A stretch of DNA of 64,000 bases from Caulobacter sp. GTDB taxonomy: Bacteria; Pseudomonadota; Alphaproteobacteria; Caulobacterales; Caulobacteraceae. The notes below the pieces were generated by a model. That model saw nothing but the letters and a program-made list of their open reading frames with translations. It made no database searches and was not told the origin of the DNA. Shown piece after piece: positions 17,267 through 25,517 of the stretch; the first letter of the stretch is position 1, and each line of letters begins with the position of its first letter. The position numbers were made by a program, and so were the translations under genes. The stretch lies in the NCBI GenBank assembly GCA_028291265.1, contig JAQGIK010000093.1, positions 1 through 64,000 on the forward strand, given 5' to 3'.

Positions 17267-18112
17267 TCAGATATCCCCGCCCACGTTGGTCGGCGCGACA
17301 TGGGCGCGGGCGACGTGGATGCCGCATTCGGTCTTGTCCTGGCCAGCCCAGCGGCCGGCGCGGACGTCCTGGCCCTCTTCGACGGCGCTGGTGCAGGGCC
17401 AGCAGCCGATCGAGGGGAAGCCCTGGGCGACCAGCGGGTGGGCCGGCAGGTCGTGCTGGGCGATGTAGGCGTCGAGCTCGTCCTTGCCCCAGTTGGCCAA
17501 GGGGTTGAACTTGATCTGGTGGTCGGCCTGTTCGACCACGGCCAGGCGCAGGCGGTCGCCGCCGTGGAAGCGCTTGCGGCCGGTCAGCCAGCCGTCGAAG
17601 CCCTCCAGGGCGCGGTCGAGCGGCATGACCTTGCGGATGTTGCAGCAGGCGTCGGTGTCGGTCTTCCAGAGGTTGGCGTCGGGGTCGCCGACGGCGAGGT
17701 CCTGGAAGCGCGGGCGCAGGTCGCGCACGTCGGTCAAGCCGAGGCGCTGGGCCAGCTGTTTACGGTAGTCGAGCGTCTGGCCGAACAGCATGCCGGTGTC
17801 GAGGAAGAGGACGGGGATGTCCCGCTTCACCTGGGCGGCGAGATGCAGCAGCACCGCGCTCTCCGCCCCGAAGGACGAGACCAGCGCCAGGCGCTGGCCG
17901 AAGCTCGCCACGGCGGCTTCGATGATGGTGGTCGGGTGGGCGCTGCGCAGTTCCGCGTCCAACAGGGCGGCCGGCGCCGCGCTACCAGCCGAAGTGGACA
18001 GCGGTTCGGCGTCCGGGAGCGGGGCATCTTTGAGTTGCCGAGCCTGTTTTTCCCAAGTCGCTTTGCGACTTGGGACAGGCTCGGGCGGGCGCTCGAGTTG
18101 GTCGAAGGCCAT
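17267..18112 (-). CDS. cysH: phosphoadenylyl/adenylyl-sulfate reductase
   Basis: This enzyme reduces activated sulfate to sulfite with thioredoxin or a similar donor. The 281-residue protein has the PP-loop-like SSFGAESAVLLHL, FLDTGMLFGQTLDYR, the paired cysteines DACCNIRKV and the second pair GCWPCTSAV, then ECGIH. The CC plus CxxC set marks the [4Fe-4S] class that usually prefers APS over PAPS. The ATG overlaps the DUF934 stop (TGATG). The first ~40 residues are poorly conserved and are partly encoded by a palindromic repeat. It is last in a cobA-DUF2849-cysI-DUF934-cysH operon. Confidence 0.93.
   Translation of the reverse strand: MAFDQLERPPEPVPSRKATWEKQARQLKDAPLPDAEPLSTSAGSAAPAALLDAELRSAHPTTIIEAAVASFGQRLALVSSFGAESAVLLHLAAQVKRDIPVLFLDTGMLFGQTLDYRKQLAQRLGLTDVRDLRPRFQDLAVGDPDANLWKTDTDACCNIRKVMPLDRALEGFDGWLTGRKRFHGGDRLRLAVVEQADHQIKFNPLANWGKDELDAYIAQHDLPAHPLVAQGFPSIGCWPCTSAVEEGQDVRAGRWAGQDKTECGIHVARAHVAPTNVGGDI
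18038..18084. repeat. long palindrome inside the 5' coding region of cysH
   Basis: CCGAGCCTGT-tttt-CCCAAGTCGC is followed by a three-base loop and then GCGACTTGGG-ACAGGCTCGG. This forms a 20-bp stem with one four-base bulge. It encodes part of the segment PEPVPSRKATWEKQARQ without breaking the frame. It looks like a mobile palindromic element accommodated in a gene. Confidence 0.75.
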
Positions 18113-18609
18113 CAGCCTCTCTCCTCGAAGGCCGGCGGGCGGTGGTCGGCCGCGCGCTGGTACACATGCCGGAAGAGGCCGGCGGCCCTGGCCCATTGTT
18201 CTGGTGTCGCGCCGTCGGCCGGCGCGAAGCTGTCGAACCCCGTGCGGACCATGAAGTTGGCCTGTTGGGTCAGAACATCGCCGACCGCCCTCACCTCGCC
18301 TTTGTAGGCGAAGCGCTCGCGCAGCAGGGCGGCGGTGGTGAAGGTGCGGCCGTCGCGAAATTTCGGGAAGACCACGGCGACGAGCGCCAGGCGCGGCAGG
18401 TCGTAGGCCAAGTCCTCGATGGCTTCGTCGGTCTGGATGCGGACGCCGACCGTGCGGCCGGCCGTGACCAGGGCGTCGCCCTCGGCCTGGAAGCGGGTCA
18501 GGCTGAGGATGACCGGGCCGGCCGGAATGTCGTCCTCGTCGGCGACGTCGGTAAAGACGTCCTCGGCGTTCGAAAACCGGCCGTCGGCGAGCCTAATGAG
18601 CGTCGGCAT
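18112..18609 (-). CDS. DUF934 family protein
   Basis: This 165-residue protein belongs to the DUF934 family, small cytoplasmic proteins encoded beside sulfite reductase in many proteobacteria. Visible family features are the hydrophobic ILSLTRFQAEGDAL stretch, VGVRIQTDEAIEDLAYDLPRLALVAVVFPKFRDGRTFTTA and LRERFAYKGEVRAVGDVL. The function is not established, and the constant linkage suggests a role with sulfite reductase. The start MPTLIRLADGR overlaps the end of cysI by 17 bases, and the upstream part of the track ORF is a shadow of cysI. Confidence 0.9.
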   Translation of the reverse strand: MPTLIRLADGRFSNAEDVFTDVADEDDIPAGPVILSLTRFQAEGDALVTAGRTVGVRIQTDEAIEDLAYDLPRLALVAVVFPKFRDGRTFTTAALLRERFAYKGEVRAVGDVLTQQANFMVRTGFDSFAPADGATPEQWARAAGLFRHVYQRAADHRPPAFEERG

Positions 18610-20248
18610 AGACGGCCTCCTTGAAGGGGGCCATGCCGGCGCGGCGGAAGGTGTCGAGGAAGCGCTCGTCGGCCTGGCGCAGCCCGAGGTAGGTTTCGAC
18701 CAGCTTGTCGACCGCGTCGGCGACCTTGTCGGCCGGCAGGGCCGGGCCGAGGATCGAGGCCAGGGAGGCGTCTTCCGCGCCCGAGCCGCCGAGGCTGAGC
18801 TGGTAGAATTCCTCACCCTTCTTGTCGACGCCGAGCACGCCGATGTGGCCGATGTGGTGGTGGCCGCAGGCGTTGATGCAGCCGCTGATCTTGATCTTCA
18901 GTTCGCCGATGTCCTCGGCCCGGTCGGCGTCGGCGAAGCGGTCCTGGATCGCCTGGGCGACCGGGATGGCGCGGGCGTTGGCCAGCGCGCAGTAGTCGAG
19001 GCCCGGGCAGGCGATGATGTCGCTGATCAGGCTGATGTTGGAGGTGGCGAGGCCGACCGACTGCAGCGCGCGATGGACGGCGGGGACGTCGTCCAGCTTG
19101 ACGTGCGGCAGGACCAGGTTCTGCTCGTGGGTGACGCGGATGTCGCTGAGGCCGTAGCGTTCGGCGAGGTCGGCGACGGCGTCCATCTGTTCGGCGCTGG
19201 CGTCGCCCGGGGTGGCGCCGGGGGCCTTCAGCGATATCTCGACGATGGCGTAGCCGGGCTGCTTGTGGGCCTTGACGTTGTTGCGCACGAAGCGGGCGAA
19301 GGACCGGTCGGCGGCGTGCTCGGCGTCGAAGATGTCGGAATGCGGCGGCGCCGTCTCGAACGGGACCCTGATGAAGCTGCCCCGGATGCGGGCCAGTTCG
19401 GTGTCGGGCAGGTCGCGGCCCTCGCCGATCTTCAGCCACTCTTCCTCGACCTGGCGGCCGAACTCCTCGGCCCCGAGGCTGGCGACGAGGATCTTGATGC
19501 GGGCCTTGTAGGAATTGTCGCGGCGGCCGTGGCGGTTGTAGACGCGCAGGATCGCTTCCAGATAGCTGATCAGCCGGGCGGCCGGCAGGAAGGGCTTGAT
19601 GGTCGGGGCGAGGTAGGGCGTGCGCCCCTGGCCGCCGCCGACCATGACCTCGAAGCCCAGCGCCCCGTCGGCGCCCCGCAGGACTTTCAGGCCGATGTCG
19701 TGGGCGCGGGCGGCGGTGCGGTCGATTTCCGACGCAGTGACGGCGATCTTGAACTTGCGCGGCAGGTAGCTGAACTCGGGGTGCAGGGTCGACCACTGGC
19801 GGAGGACTTCCGACCAGACGCGGGGGTCGTCGACCTCTTGCGCGGTGGCGCCGGCGTAGGGGTCGCTGGTGACGTTGCGGATGCAGTTGCCGCTGGTCTG
19901 GATGGCGTGCATCTGGACGCCGGCCAGGTGGTCGAGGATGTCGGGGGTGTCGCCCAGCTTGATCCAGTTGAACTGGATGTTCTGGCGCGTGGTGAAGTGG
20001 CCGTAGCCCTTGTCCCAGGTGCGGGCGATGTGGGCGAAGGCGCGAAACTGGGTCGGGTTCAGCGAGCCATAGGGGACGGCGACCCGCAGCATGTAGGCGT
20101 GGAGCTGCAGGTAGAGGCCGTTCATCAGGCGCAGCGGCTTGAACTGGTCCTCGGTGATGTCGCCGGCCAGGCGGGCGACGACCTGGCCGCGGAACTCGGC
20201 GGCGCGGTCTTCGAGGAATTCCTGGTCGATGATGTCGTAGCTGTACAT
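18593..20248 (-). CDS. cysI: nitrite/sulfite reductase hemoprotein (sulfite reductase)
   Basis: This 551-residue siroheme enzyme reduces sulfite to sulfide. It shows two ferredoxin-like half-domains, the substrate-side motif HFTTRQNIQFNWIKLGDTPDI, and the siroheme/[4Fe-4S] ligands CPGLDYC and GCINACGHHHIGHIGVLG (CX5C and CX3C). Neighbouring cysH and cobA support a sulfite rather than nitrite role. No CysJ flavoprotein is adjacent, so the electron donor is probably ferredoxin or another reductase. It starts five bases after the DUF2849 gene. Confidence 0.93.
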   Translation of the reverse strand: MYSYDIIDQEFLEDRAAEFRGQVVARLAGDITEDQFKPLRLMNGLYLQLHAYMLRVAVPYGSLNPTQFRAFAHIARTWDKGYGHFTTRQNIQFNWIKLGDTPDILDHLAGVQMHAIQTSGNCIRNVTSDPYAGATAQEVDDPRVWSEVLRQWSTLHPEFSYLPRKFKIAVTASEIDRTAARAHDIGLKVLRGADGALGFEVMVGGGQGRTPYLAPTIKPFLPAARLISYLEAILRVYNRHGRRDNSYKARIKILVASLGAEEFGRQVEEEWLKIGEGRDLPDTELARIRGSFIRVPFETAPPHSDIFDAEHAADRSFARFVRNNVKAHKQPGYAIVEISLKAPGATPGDASAEQMDAVADLAERYGLSDIRVTHEQNLVLPHVKLDDVPAVHRALQSVGLATSNISLISDIIACPGLDYCALANARAIPVAQAIQDRFADADRAEDIGELKIKISGCINACGHHHIGHIGVLGVDKKGEEFYQLSLGGSGAEDASLASILGPALPADKVADAVDKLVETYLGLRQADERFLDTFRRAGMAPFKEAVYADAH

Positions 20249-20252
20249 GGGG

Positions 20253-20615
20253 CTACTTCCTGCGGATCAGATCGACGCGGCCGGTCGAGCGGGCGGCGCC
20301 GGTGGCGGCCTGCAGGGCGGCGATGGCGGCGCCGCCTTCGGCCTGCTTGCCGTGGGTGGGTTCGTTGGTGGGGCCGAGCGCGCGGATGCGCTCGCGGTAG
20401 CTGACCGGGGCGAGGCCGGCGGGGCCTTGCGTGAGGTCGATGAGGTAGGGCTCGACGATGACGGTGGGCTGGGTTTTGGCGGTATCGACGGCGGCGGGGC
20501 CGGCGGCATCGTCATCGGCGAACAGCTGGGCGTCGGCGAAGCGTTCGACCCATTGGCCGGCCTGCCAGAAGACGACCTCGCCATCGATCAGGCGGTTGGC
20601 GGTGAGGGCCTTCAT
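20253..20615 (-). CDS. DUF2849 family protein
   Basis: This 120-residue protein has the DUF2849 look: MKALTANRLIDGEVVFWQAGQWVERFADA, then a variable acidic middle, TVIVEPYLIDL and RERIRALGPTNEPTHGKQ. Members are short, cytoplasmic and almost always encoded between cobA/cysG and cysI in alphaproteobacteria. The function is unknown, and linkage suggests assistance to sulfite reductase assembly or electron supply. The ATG overlaps the cobA stop as ATGA. Confidence 0.9.
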   Translation of the reverse strand: MKALTANRLIDGEVVFWQAGQWVERFADAQLFADDDAAGPAAVDTAKTQPTVIVEPYLIDLTQGPAGLAPVSYRERIRALGPTNEPTHGKQAEGGAAIAALQAATGAARSTGRVDLIRRK

Positions 20616-21433
20616 GCCGACACCCGCACCAGGACGGCGTCCGGAATCTCGCTGGCCTGGGCCAGCCTCATCGCCTCGCCGACCATCAGCAGGGCCGGGC
20701 CGGAGAGGTCGGCGGCGGTTTCGGCCAGCTGGCCGAGGGTGGTGGGCAGGCGCTGTTCGTCGGCGCGGCTGGCGTTGACGACGATCAGGGCGGGCGTCGA
20801 GGGGGCGCGGCCGGCGGCGGTGAGGCGTTCGGCGATCAGGCCGGCGGTGGTCAGGCCCATGTAGATGACGACGGTCTGGTTAGGGCGGGCGAGCGCGGGC
20901 CAGTCGAGGTCGGGCTCGCCGTGGGCGGCGTGGCCGGTGACGAAGGTGACCGACTGGGCGGCGCCGCGATGGGTCAGGGGGGCGCCGGCCGAGGCGCTGG
21001 CGGCCAGGGCGGCGGTGACGCCGGGGACGACTTGGCAGTCGAGGCCGGCGGCGCGGCAGGCGGCCAGCTCCTCGCCGCCACGGCCGAAGACGAAGGGATC
21101 GCCGCCCTTGAGGCGGACGACAGTCAGGCCCTGGTTCGCGAGCGCGACCAGCAGCTGGTTGATGTCGTCCTGCGGCAGGGTGTGGCGCGACTTGCGCTTG
21201 GCGACGTCGATGAGCCGCGCGGCGGCCGGGGCGAGGTCGAGAATTTCGGAGGAAACCAGGCCGTCGTGGACGATGACATCGGCCTGCCCGATGACCCGCG
21301 CGGCCTTGATCGTCAGCAGGTCGGGATCGCCGGGGCCGGCGCCGACCAGCCAGACCATGCCGGGCTTCGTGGCACGGCCATCCAGCGCGACCAGGCGCTT
21401 ATTCAGGGGTGCGGGACGGACAAGCCGGGACAT
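20612..21433 (-). CDS. cobA: uroporphyrinogen-III C-methyltransferase
   Basis: This enzyme methylates uroporphyrinogen III at C2 and C7 to precorrin-2, the entry to siroheme and cobalamin. The 273-residue protein has the tetrapyrrole methylase motifs VGAGPGDPDLLT, VRLKGGDPFVFGRGGEE, VPGVTAALAASASAG and PLTHRG. It lacks the dehydrogenase/ferrochelatase domain of full CysG, so that step is encoded elsewhere. As first gene of the sulfite reductase operon, its likely duty is siroheme for CysI. It is divergent from the LysR gene. Confidence 0.95.
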   Translation of the reverse strand: MSRLVRPAPLNKRLVALDGRATKPGMVWLVGAGPGDPDLLTIKAARVIGQADVIVHDGLVSSEILDLAPAAARLIDVAKRKSRHTLPQDDINQLLVALANQGLTVVRLKGGDPFVFGRGGEELAACRAAGLDCQVVPGVTAALAASASAGAPLTHRGAAQSVTFVTGHAAHGEPDLDWPALARPNQTVVIYMGLTTAGLIAERLTAAGRAPSTPALIVVNASRADEQRLPTTLGQLAETAADLSGPALLMVGEAMRLAQASEIPDAVLVRVSA

Positions 21434-21611
21434 GGCGCGATAGCTTCTCTATAAGGGCGGCGGAGGGACGGGGACGGGCCGAAAACGACCCGCCCCGCCC
21501 GATATCCGATGACGAAAAGGGCCGTGACGCCATCGGACACTTGCTAACTGGGCTCGCGAAGACCACTTCGCAAACTAGGACTTCTGCCGGGGCGTTCAGG
21601 AAAACTTGGGG

Positions 21612-22571
21612 ATGGAAAAACCCTCCGATCATCGCAGGCGACTGCCGCCGCTGAACGCGCTTCGGGCGTTCGAGGCGGCCGCGCGCCACCTGAACTTCAG
21701 CCGCGCCGCCGAGGAGCTGTCGGTGACGCCGGGGGCGGTGAGCCAGCAGATCCAGAACCTGGAAGACTATGTCGGGGCCGCCCTGTTCAAGCGCACGCCC
21801 AAGGGCCTGCTCCTGACCGATGCGGCCCAGACCGCCCTGCCCGCCCTGCGCGAGGCCTTCGACCGGCTGGCCGAGGCGGCGAGCCTGCTGACCGCCGCCG
21901 TCGACGGGCGGCGCCTGACGCTGACGGCGGCGCCGTCCTTCGCCGCCAAGTGGCTGGTGCCGCGCCTCGGCCGGTTCGAGGAGAAGCATCCGCAGGTCGA
22001 TGTCTGGCTGTCGGCCGGCATGGAGGTGGTCGATTTCGCCTCCGGGGAAATCGACTTGGCCATCCGTTACGGCGGCGGGCGCTATCCGGGGCTGGAGGTC
22101 ATCAAGCTGATGACCGAGACGGTGATCCCGGTGGTCAGCCCGGGCCTGCTCAACGAGAACCCGCTGAACGGTCCGGACGACCTGACCCACCACATCCTGC
22201 TGCACGACGGCAGCCCCGACGCCGACGACAGCTGCCCCGACTGGGCCATGTGGCTGGCGGCGCGGGGCATTCGCGGCGTCGACGGCACGCGGGGCCCGCG
22301 CTTCAACCAGTCGAGCCTGGTCATCGAGGCGGCGGTCAACGGCCGTGGCGTGGCGCTGGCCAAGCGCACCCTGGCCCAGGCCGATCTCGACGCCGGGCGG
22401 CTGGTGACGCCAATTCAGATCGCAACCGCGGTGGACTTCGCCTATTACGTCGTTCACCCCAAGACCAAGGGACGGCTGCCGCAGGTCAAGGCCTTCGTCT
22501 CCTGGCTGATGGAAGAGGCGGCCGCCCACGAAGCCGCCCTCCAGACCCTCGACAACGGCGCCGGTATCTAG
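21612..22571 (+). CDS. LysR-family regulator, GcvA-like
   Basis: This 319-residue LysR regulator has an N-terminal winged helix-turn-helix (ALRAFEAAARHLNFSRAAEELSVTPGAVSQQIQNLE) and a type 2 periplasmic-binding effector domain. The AAPSFAAKWLVPRLGRF and EIDLAIRYGGGRYPGL segments are characteristic of the GcvA subgroup. The track starts at a TTG two codons upstream, and I prefer the ATG because AGGA then has about ten bases of spacing. It is divergent from cobA across 178 bases, so control of the sulfur operon is possible, though GcvA relatives also act at distant targets. Confidence 0.9.
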   Translation: MEKPSDHRRRLPPLNALRAFEAAARHLNFSRAAEELSVTPGAVSQQIQNLEDYVGAALFKRTPKGLLLTDAAQTALPALREAFDRLAEAASLLTAAVDGRRLTLTAAPSFAAKWLVPRLGRFEEKHPQVDVWLSAGMEVVDFASGEIDLAIRYGGGRYPGLEVIKLMTETVIPVVSPGLLNENPLNGPDDLTHHILLHDGSPDADDSCPDWAMWLAARGIRGVDGTRGPRFNQSSLVIEAAVNGRGVALAKRTLAQADLDAGRLVTPIQIATAVDFAYYVVHPKTKGRLPQVKAFVSWLMEEAAAHEAALQTLDNGAGI

Positions 22572-22579
22572 AGTTTTCC

Positions 22580-22909
22580 ATGCCCAAAGATGTTTCCGTG
22601 ACGGTCGATCCCCGGATCGCCCCTGCCGACTGCACGACGATGGCGCAGGTCCGTGTCGGGGTGGATGCCCTGGACCGGGCGGTGGTGGCGTTGCTGGCCG
22701 AGCGTCAGGGCTATATGGACGCCGCCGCCAGGATCAAGCCGGACCGGGGCGTGGTGCGCGACGTGGCGCGGATCGAGGACGTGGTCGCCAAGGTCAAGGC
22801 GGCGGCGACCGGAGCCGGGCTGAGCCACGCCATCGCCGAGCCGGTGTGGCGCACCCTGGTCGACCGCTGCATCGCCTATGAGTTCGGCGTCTGGGACAAG
22901 ACCCGCTAG
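22580..22909 (+). CDS. chorismate mutase, AroQ class
   Basis: This 109-residue all-helical protein matches the small AroQ chorismate mutase/isochorismate-pyruvate lyase fold. It reads VGVDALDRAVVALLAERQGYMDAAARIK in helix 1, then RIEDVVAKVKAAATGAGLSHAIAEPVWRTLVDRCIAYE in helices 2-3. The catalytic Arg and Lys positions of helix 1 are plausible. The enzyme converts chorismate to prephenate for Phe/Tyr synthesis, though a PchB-like lyase activity cannot be excluded. It starts nine bases after the LysR stop, so the two are probably cotranscribed. Confidence 0.87.
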   Translation: MPKDVSVTVDPRIAPADCTTMAQVRVGVDALDRAVVALLAERQGYMDAAARIKPDRGVVRDVARIEDVVAKVKAAATGAGLSHAIAEPVWRTLVDRCIAYEFGVWDKTR

Positions 22910-23247
22910 CCCTTGAGGCTCTTGAGCATCTGTTCGTGCTGGTAGGCCGCCACATCGAGCAGGGCGGCGTCCAGCGCCGCATGCACGGTCGGCAGCACGC
23001 CCTCTCCTTCCCGCTCGGCGCGATCGCAGACATCGCCCAGCGCATTGGCCCCGATTCCCCGCGCCGCGCCCTTGATGGTGTGGACCGCGTCGCGCCAGCC
23101 GGGGTTGCCCGGCTCGATCATCCGCGACCAGATCTGGGCCTGTTCGCGGAACAGGTTCAGCACCTCCTCGACGACCCCGGAATCGCCCGCCGCGAAGCTT
23201 TCGAGGTAGGGAAAATCGACCGCTCCGGTGATGTCTCGCTTCGCCAA
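22906..23247 (-). CDS. Hpt (histidine phosphotransfer) domain protein
   Basis: This 113-residue single-domain Hpt protein carries the phosphorylated histidine in WRDAVHTIKGAARGIGA (HXXKG). It should shuttle phosphate between a hybrid kinase and a response regulator. The ORF track extends it through the tRNA gene, which is an artefact. I choose the TTG that encodes M(L)AKRDITGAVD, since AAGGGG lies seven bases before it. It converges with the chorismate mutase gene and overlaps it by four bases. A ShpA-like phosphorelay role is a possibility only. Confidence 0.85.
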   Translation of the reverse strand: MAKRDITGAVDFPYLESFAAGDSGVVEEVLNLFREQAQIWSRMIEPGNPGWRDAVHTIKGAARGIGANALGDVCDRAEREGEGVLPTVHAALDAALLDVAAYQHEQMLKSLKG

Positions 23248-23325
23248 AATCAGGCCCCTTGTGTCCCGGGTAATTTCGAGTATGTTCCGCGCCCTCGCCG
23301 CCGGGTACGCCCGAACCGTCGATAC

Positions 23326-23401
<76 letters not shown>

Positions 23402-23514
23402 TCGTCCGCCATTTAAATTCAAGTGGTTACGCGAGGTGGCGGTCTTCCCCTCCATGTTCGCGCGCACATGAACCGCTGCTAATAAGCCAATGGTAAGCCA
23501 GCGCGAAGGTCAAG

Positions 23515-23668
23515 TTTTTGAGCGACTTCAACTGAATTCGCTGTCGCTCGCCGGCTGAGGACGCTGAGCGGGCTCACCGCCTTCGAATACGCCTGCAAAA
23601 TCTGGAAAAAAGAACCCGACACATTCAAGGCCGGTCCAGCCCATCAAAGTCCGGGACTGAACATCTAG
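23515..23668 (+). pseudogene. 3' fragment of IS481-like transposase (left copy)
   Basis: The plus strand encodes FAVARRLRTLSGLTAFEYACKIWKKEPDTFKAGPAHQSPGLNI and then TAG. This is the C-terminal end of IS481-type DDE transposases (consensus NFARRLKTLxGLTPYE). Nothing upstream continues the transposase: there are indels near ACTTCAACTGAATTCG and no ATG. It is a remnant. A second, inverted copy ends at 32442, and the stop codon here overlaps the stop of the adjacent response-regulator gene on the other strand. Confidence 0.85.
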
Positions 23669-24228
23669 GGGTTGGCGAGACGTTTGCGGGCGCCACCCCC
23701 TCCCCCATGGCCGGGCATCGATTTCAGCAGGTCCGCCGCCAACAAGGCTCTGACGCCGCCGGGCTTGGCGCCCGTTCCGCCCGCGCCAGGCCGACAGACC
23801 GCTTCGATGGCGGTCGCCAGCACCGCGTAGAGCTCCATGACAGTCTCCGGTTTGGTGACCACCCTGACCGCCCCCCGAAGCCGGCCGCGGGCGGCGTCGC
23901 CGGGCGCGGACGAGGATGTCAGAACCAGGGTCGGGAAGTTCAGGGCGGGGCGACTCGCAATGGCGACCAGCAACTCCAGGCCACCCATGCGCGGCATGTG
24001 CAGATCGACCAGCACTAGGTCGACGGAGACCTCGCCGCGTTCGAGAAGCGCCAGCGCCTCCAGGCCGTCATGCGCCCGGACGACCCTGCCAACCCTGGGA
24101 TTGTCAGCAAGGGCGCGCGCGATCAGATAAGCGTCGGCGTCATCGTCCTCGACGAACAGCAGACTCAACCCGACCGGCTGAAGCGATTCCTCCGTGGCGA
24201 TGGAGCCCATGAGCGCCTGGTTGGGCAT
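23665..24228 (-). CDS. single-domain response regulator
   Basis: This 187-residue protein has a CheY-like receiver (about residues 20-145): acidic pocket VEDDDAD, phosphoacceptor in VLVDLHMPRMGG, Thr/Ser switch VLTSSS and Lys in VTKPET. There is no output domain, and the C-terminal ~45 residues are low-complexity Gly/Ala/Arg. The receiver is clearly paralogous to the N-terminal receiver of the 1401-residue kinase nearby (DADAYLI, VGRVVRAHDG). Its stop lies exactly at the left IS remnant, so the tail may be chimeric. Confidence 0.9.
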   Translation of the reverse strand: MPNQALMGSIATEESLQPVGLSLLFVEDDDADAYLIARALADNPRVGRVVRAHDGLEALALLERGEVSVDLVLVDLHMPRMGGLELLVAIASRPALNFPTLVLTSSSAPGDAARGRLRGAVRVVTKPETVMELYAVLATAIEAVCRPGAGGTGAKPGGVRALLAADLLKSMPGHGGGGGARKRLANP

Positions 24229-24241
24229 GGCTATTGTCCTG

Positions 24242-24790
24242 TCACCCGAAAACCGCCCGTTTGATCACCGTGTCCAGGCGGGCCTGGAGTTCTGCGTAGG
24301 TGTTGGGTTTGATGATGTAGGAGGCCGCCGAGCCCTGCTGCGCCTTCACGGCGTCCCTGGCCAGGCAGGAGGTGGTCAGGAAGACGACGGGCACACTGGC
24401 CATGGCCGGTATGAGCCGCAACCGTTCGAGGAAGGCGAATCCGTCGATCCGCGGCATATGGATGTCGAGCAGCACGAGATTCGGCTCCCACCTTCCGGCC
24501 GCGATCTGTGTCAGGGCCAGCTCTGGGTGATCCGAGGCCTGCGCGGCGGAGACCTTGGGATGGCGTTTGAGGACATCCAGAATGAGACTGGTGTCCGCCG
24601 CGTCATCTTCCACCAGCAGTATATTCACGCTCCAGGGGCGTTGGGACGACCGCGGCTCCACGGGCGCTCCCAGACCAGGCTTGGCGGCCAAAGGCCGCCT
24701 GGGCCCGACGGTGATGCGCGAGTCTTCGTCACCGTTCAGGCGACGCGACGGACCCGGCGATCTGTCGATGACCGAGTCTGCGGTCGGCAT
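24242..24790 (-). CDS. single-domain response regulator
   Basis: This 182-residue protein has a basic, disordered-looking N-terminus of about 50 residues, then a receiver with ILLVEDDAADTSLIL, phosphoacceptor in VLLDIHMPRIDG, VVFLTTS and IIKPNTYAELQ. No DNA-binding or enzymatic output domain is present. It is a tandem paralogue of the next gene upstream, sharing AADxSLIL, FLTTS and KPxTYAELQ. It is cotranscribed with its neighbours, 13 bases before the next gene. Confidence 0.9.
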   Translation of the reverse strand: MPTADSVIDRSPGPSRRLNGDEDSRITVGPRRPLAAKPGLGAPVEPRSSQRPWSVNILLVEDDAADTSLILDVLKRHPKVSAAQASDHPELALTQIAAGRWEPNLVLLDIHMPRIDGFAFLERLRLIPAMASVPVVFLTTSCLARDAVKAQQGSAASYIIKPNTYAELQARLDTVIKRAVFG

Positions 24791-24793
24791 GGC

Positions 24794-25285
24794 TCATTCG
24801 CTCCAGATGCCGACGCGCGCCCTGCGGACCACGCCGCTGATACGGACCTGAAGCTCGGCATAGGTGTCGGGCTTGACGACGTATAGCGAGGCCGAGCCCT
24901 TCACATAGTCGAGTCGGTCCGCCGGCAGCTGCGATGTCGTCAGGAAAACCACCGGGACGGCCGCCAAATGTGGAAGCTGGCGAAGCCTCTTCAGGAACGT
25001 GAACCCGTCGACTCTCGGCATGTTGATGTCGAGCAGCAGCAGGTCGGGCTTGAGAATGTTCGCGGCCAGTTGGCGTAGCGCGAACTCCGGCGCATCCGTC
25101 GACCACGCGACCCGGACCTCGGGGAGTTGTCGCAACGCCCGAAGTATCAGGCTGCAGTCCGCGGCATCGTCATCGACGAGCAGGACGTCGAGTTTCGCCT
25201 TCCGGCGCGGCCTCACGGCGGCGGGCGGCGGCTCAACCTGCAATTCGCCAAACCAAGAGACCTCGGCAGAGTTCGCCGCACCCAT
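24794..25285 (-). CDS. single-domain response regulator
   Basis: This 163-residue protein has a receiver with VLLVDDDAADCSLILRAL, phosphoacceptor in LLLDINMPRVDGFTFLKRL, VVFLTTSQ and VVKPDTYAELQVRI. It is paralogous to the gene directly downstream, which starts three bases after this stop. The track ORF begins 13 codons earlier. I use the ATG of MGAANSAEV since GGGGGG lies at good spacing before it. An AT-rich 232-base gap separates it from the upstream kinase gene and could carry a promoter. Confidence 0.9.
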   Translation of the reverse strand: MGAANSAEVSWFGELQVEPPPAAVRPRRKAKLDVLLVDDDAADCSLILRALRQLPEVRVAWSTDAPEFALRQLAANILKPDLLLLDINMPRVDGFTFLKRLRQLPHLAAVPVVFLTTSQLPADRLDYVKGSASLYVVKPDTYAELQVRISGVVRRARVGIWSE

Positions 25286-25517
25286 GAAATTACCCCCCGA
25301 TAGACTTGAGCAATCGTCTCTCATCTAGATTAATATTTGACACACGTTGGATAATTTATAGCCTTATGTGATGTATACGTTGCTTCAATTATGTATGATT
25401 AACGAAGTATCTGGACCTTCGACAATCGACAGCGTCTGCATTTTCACAAAATCCCTGGGCGCCGCACCTTCAATTCAAAACCGGGCCGCCCTTCGAGGAT
25501 TCGATGCGAACCCAAAT

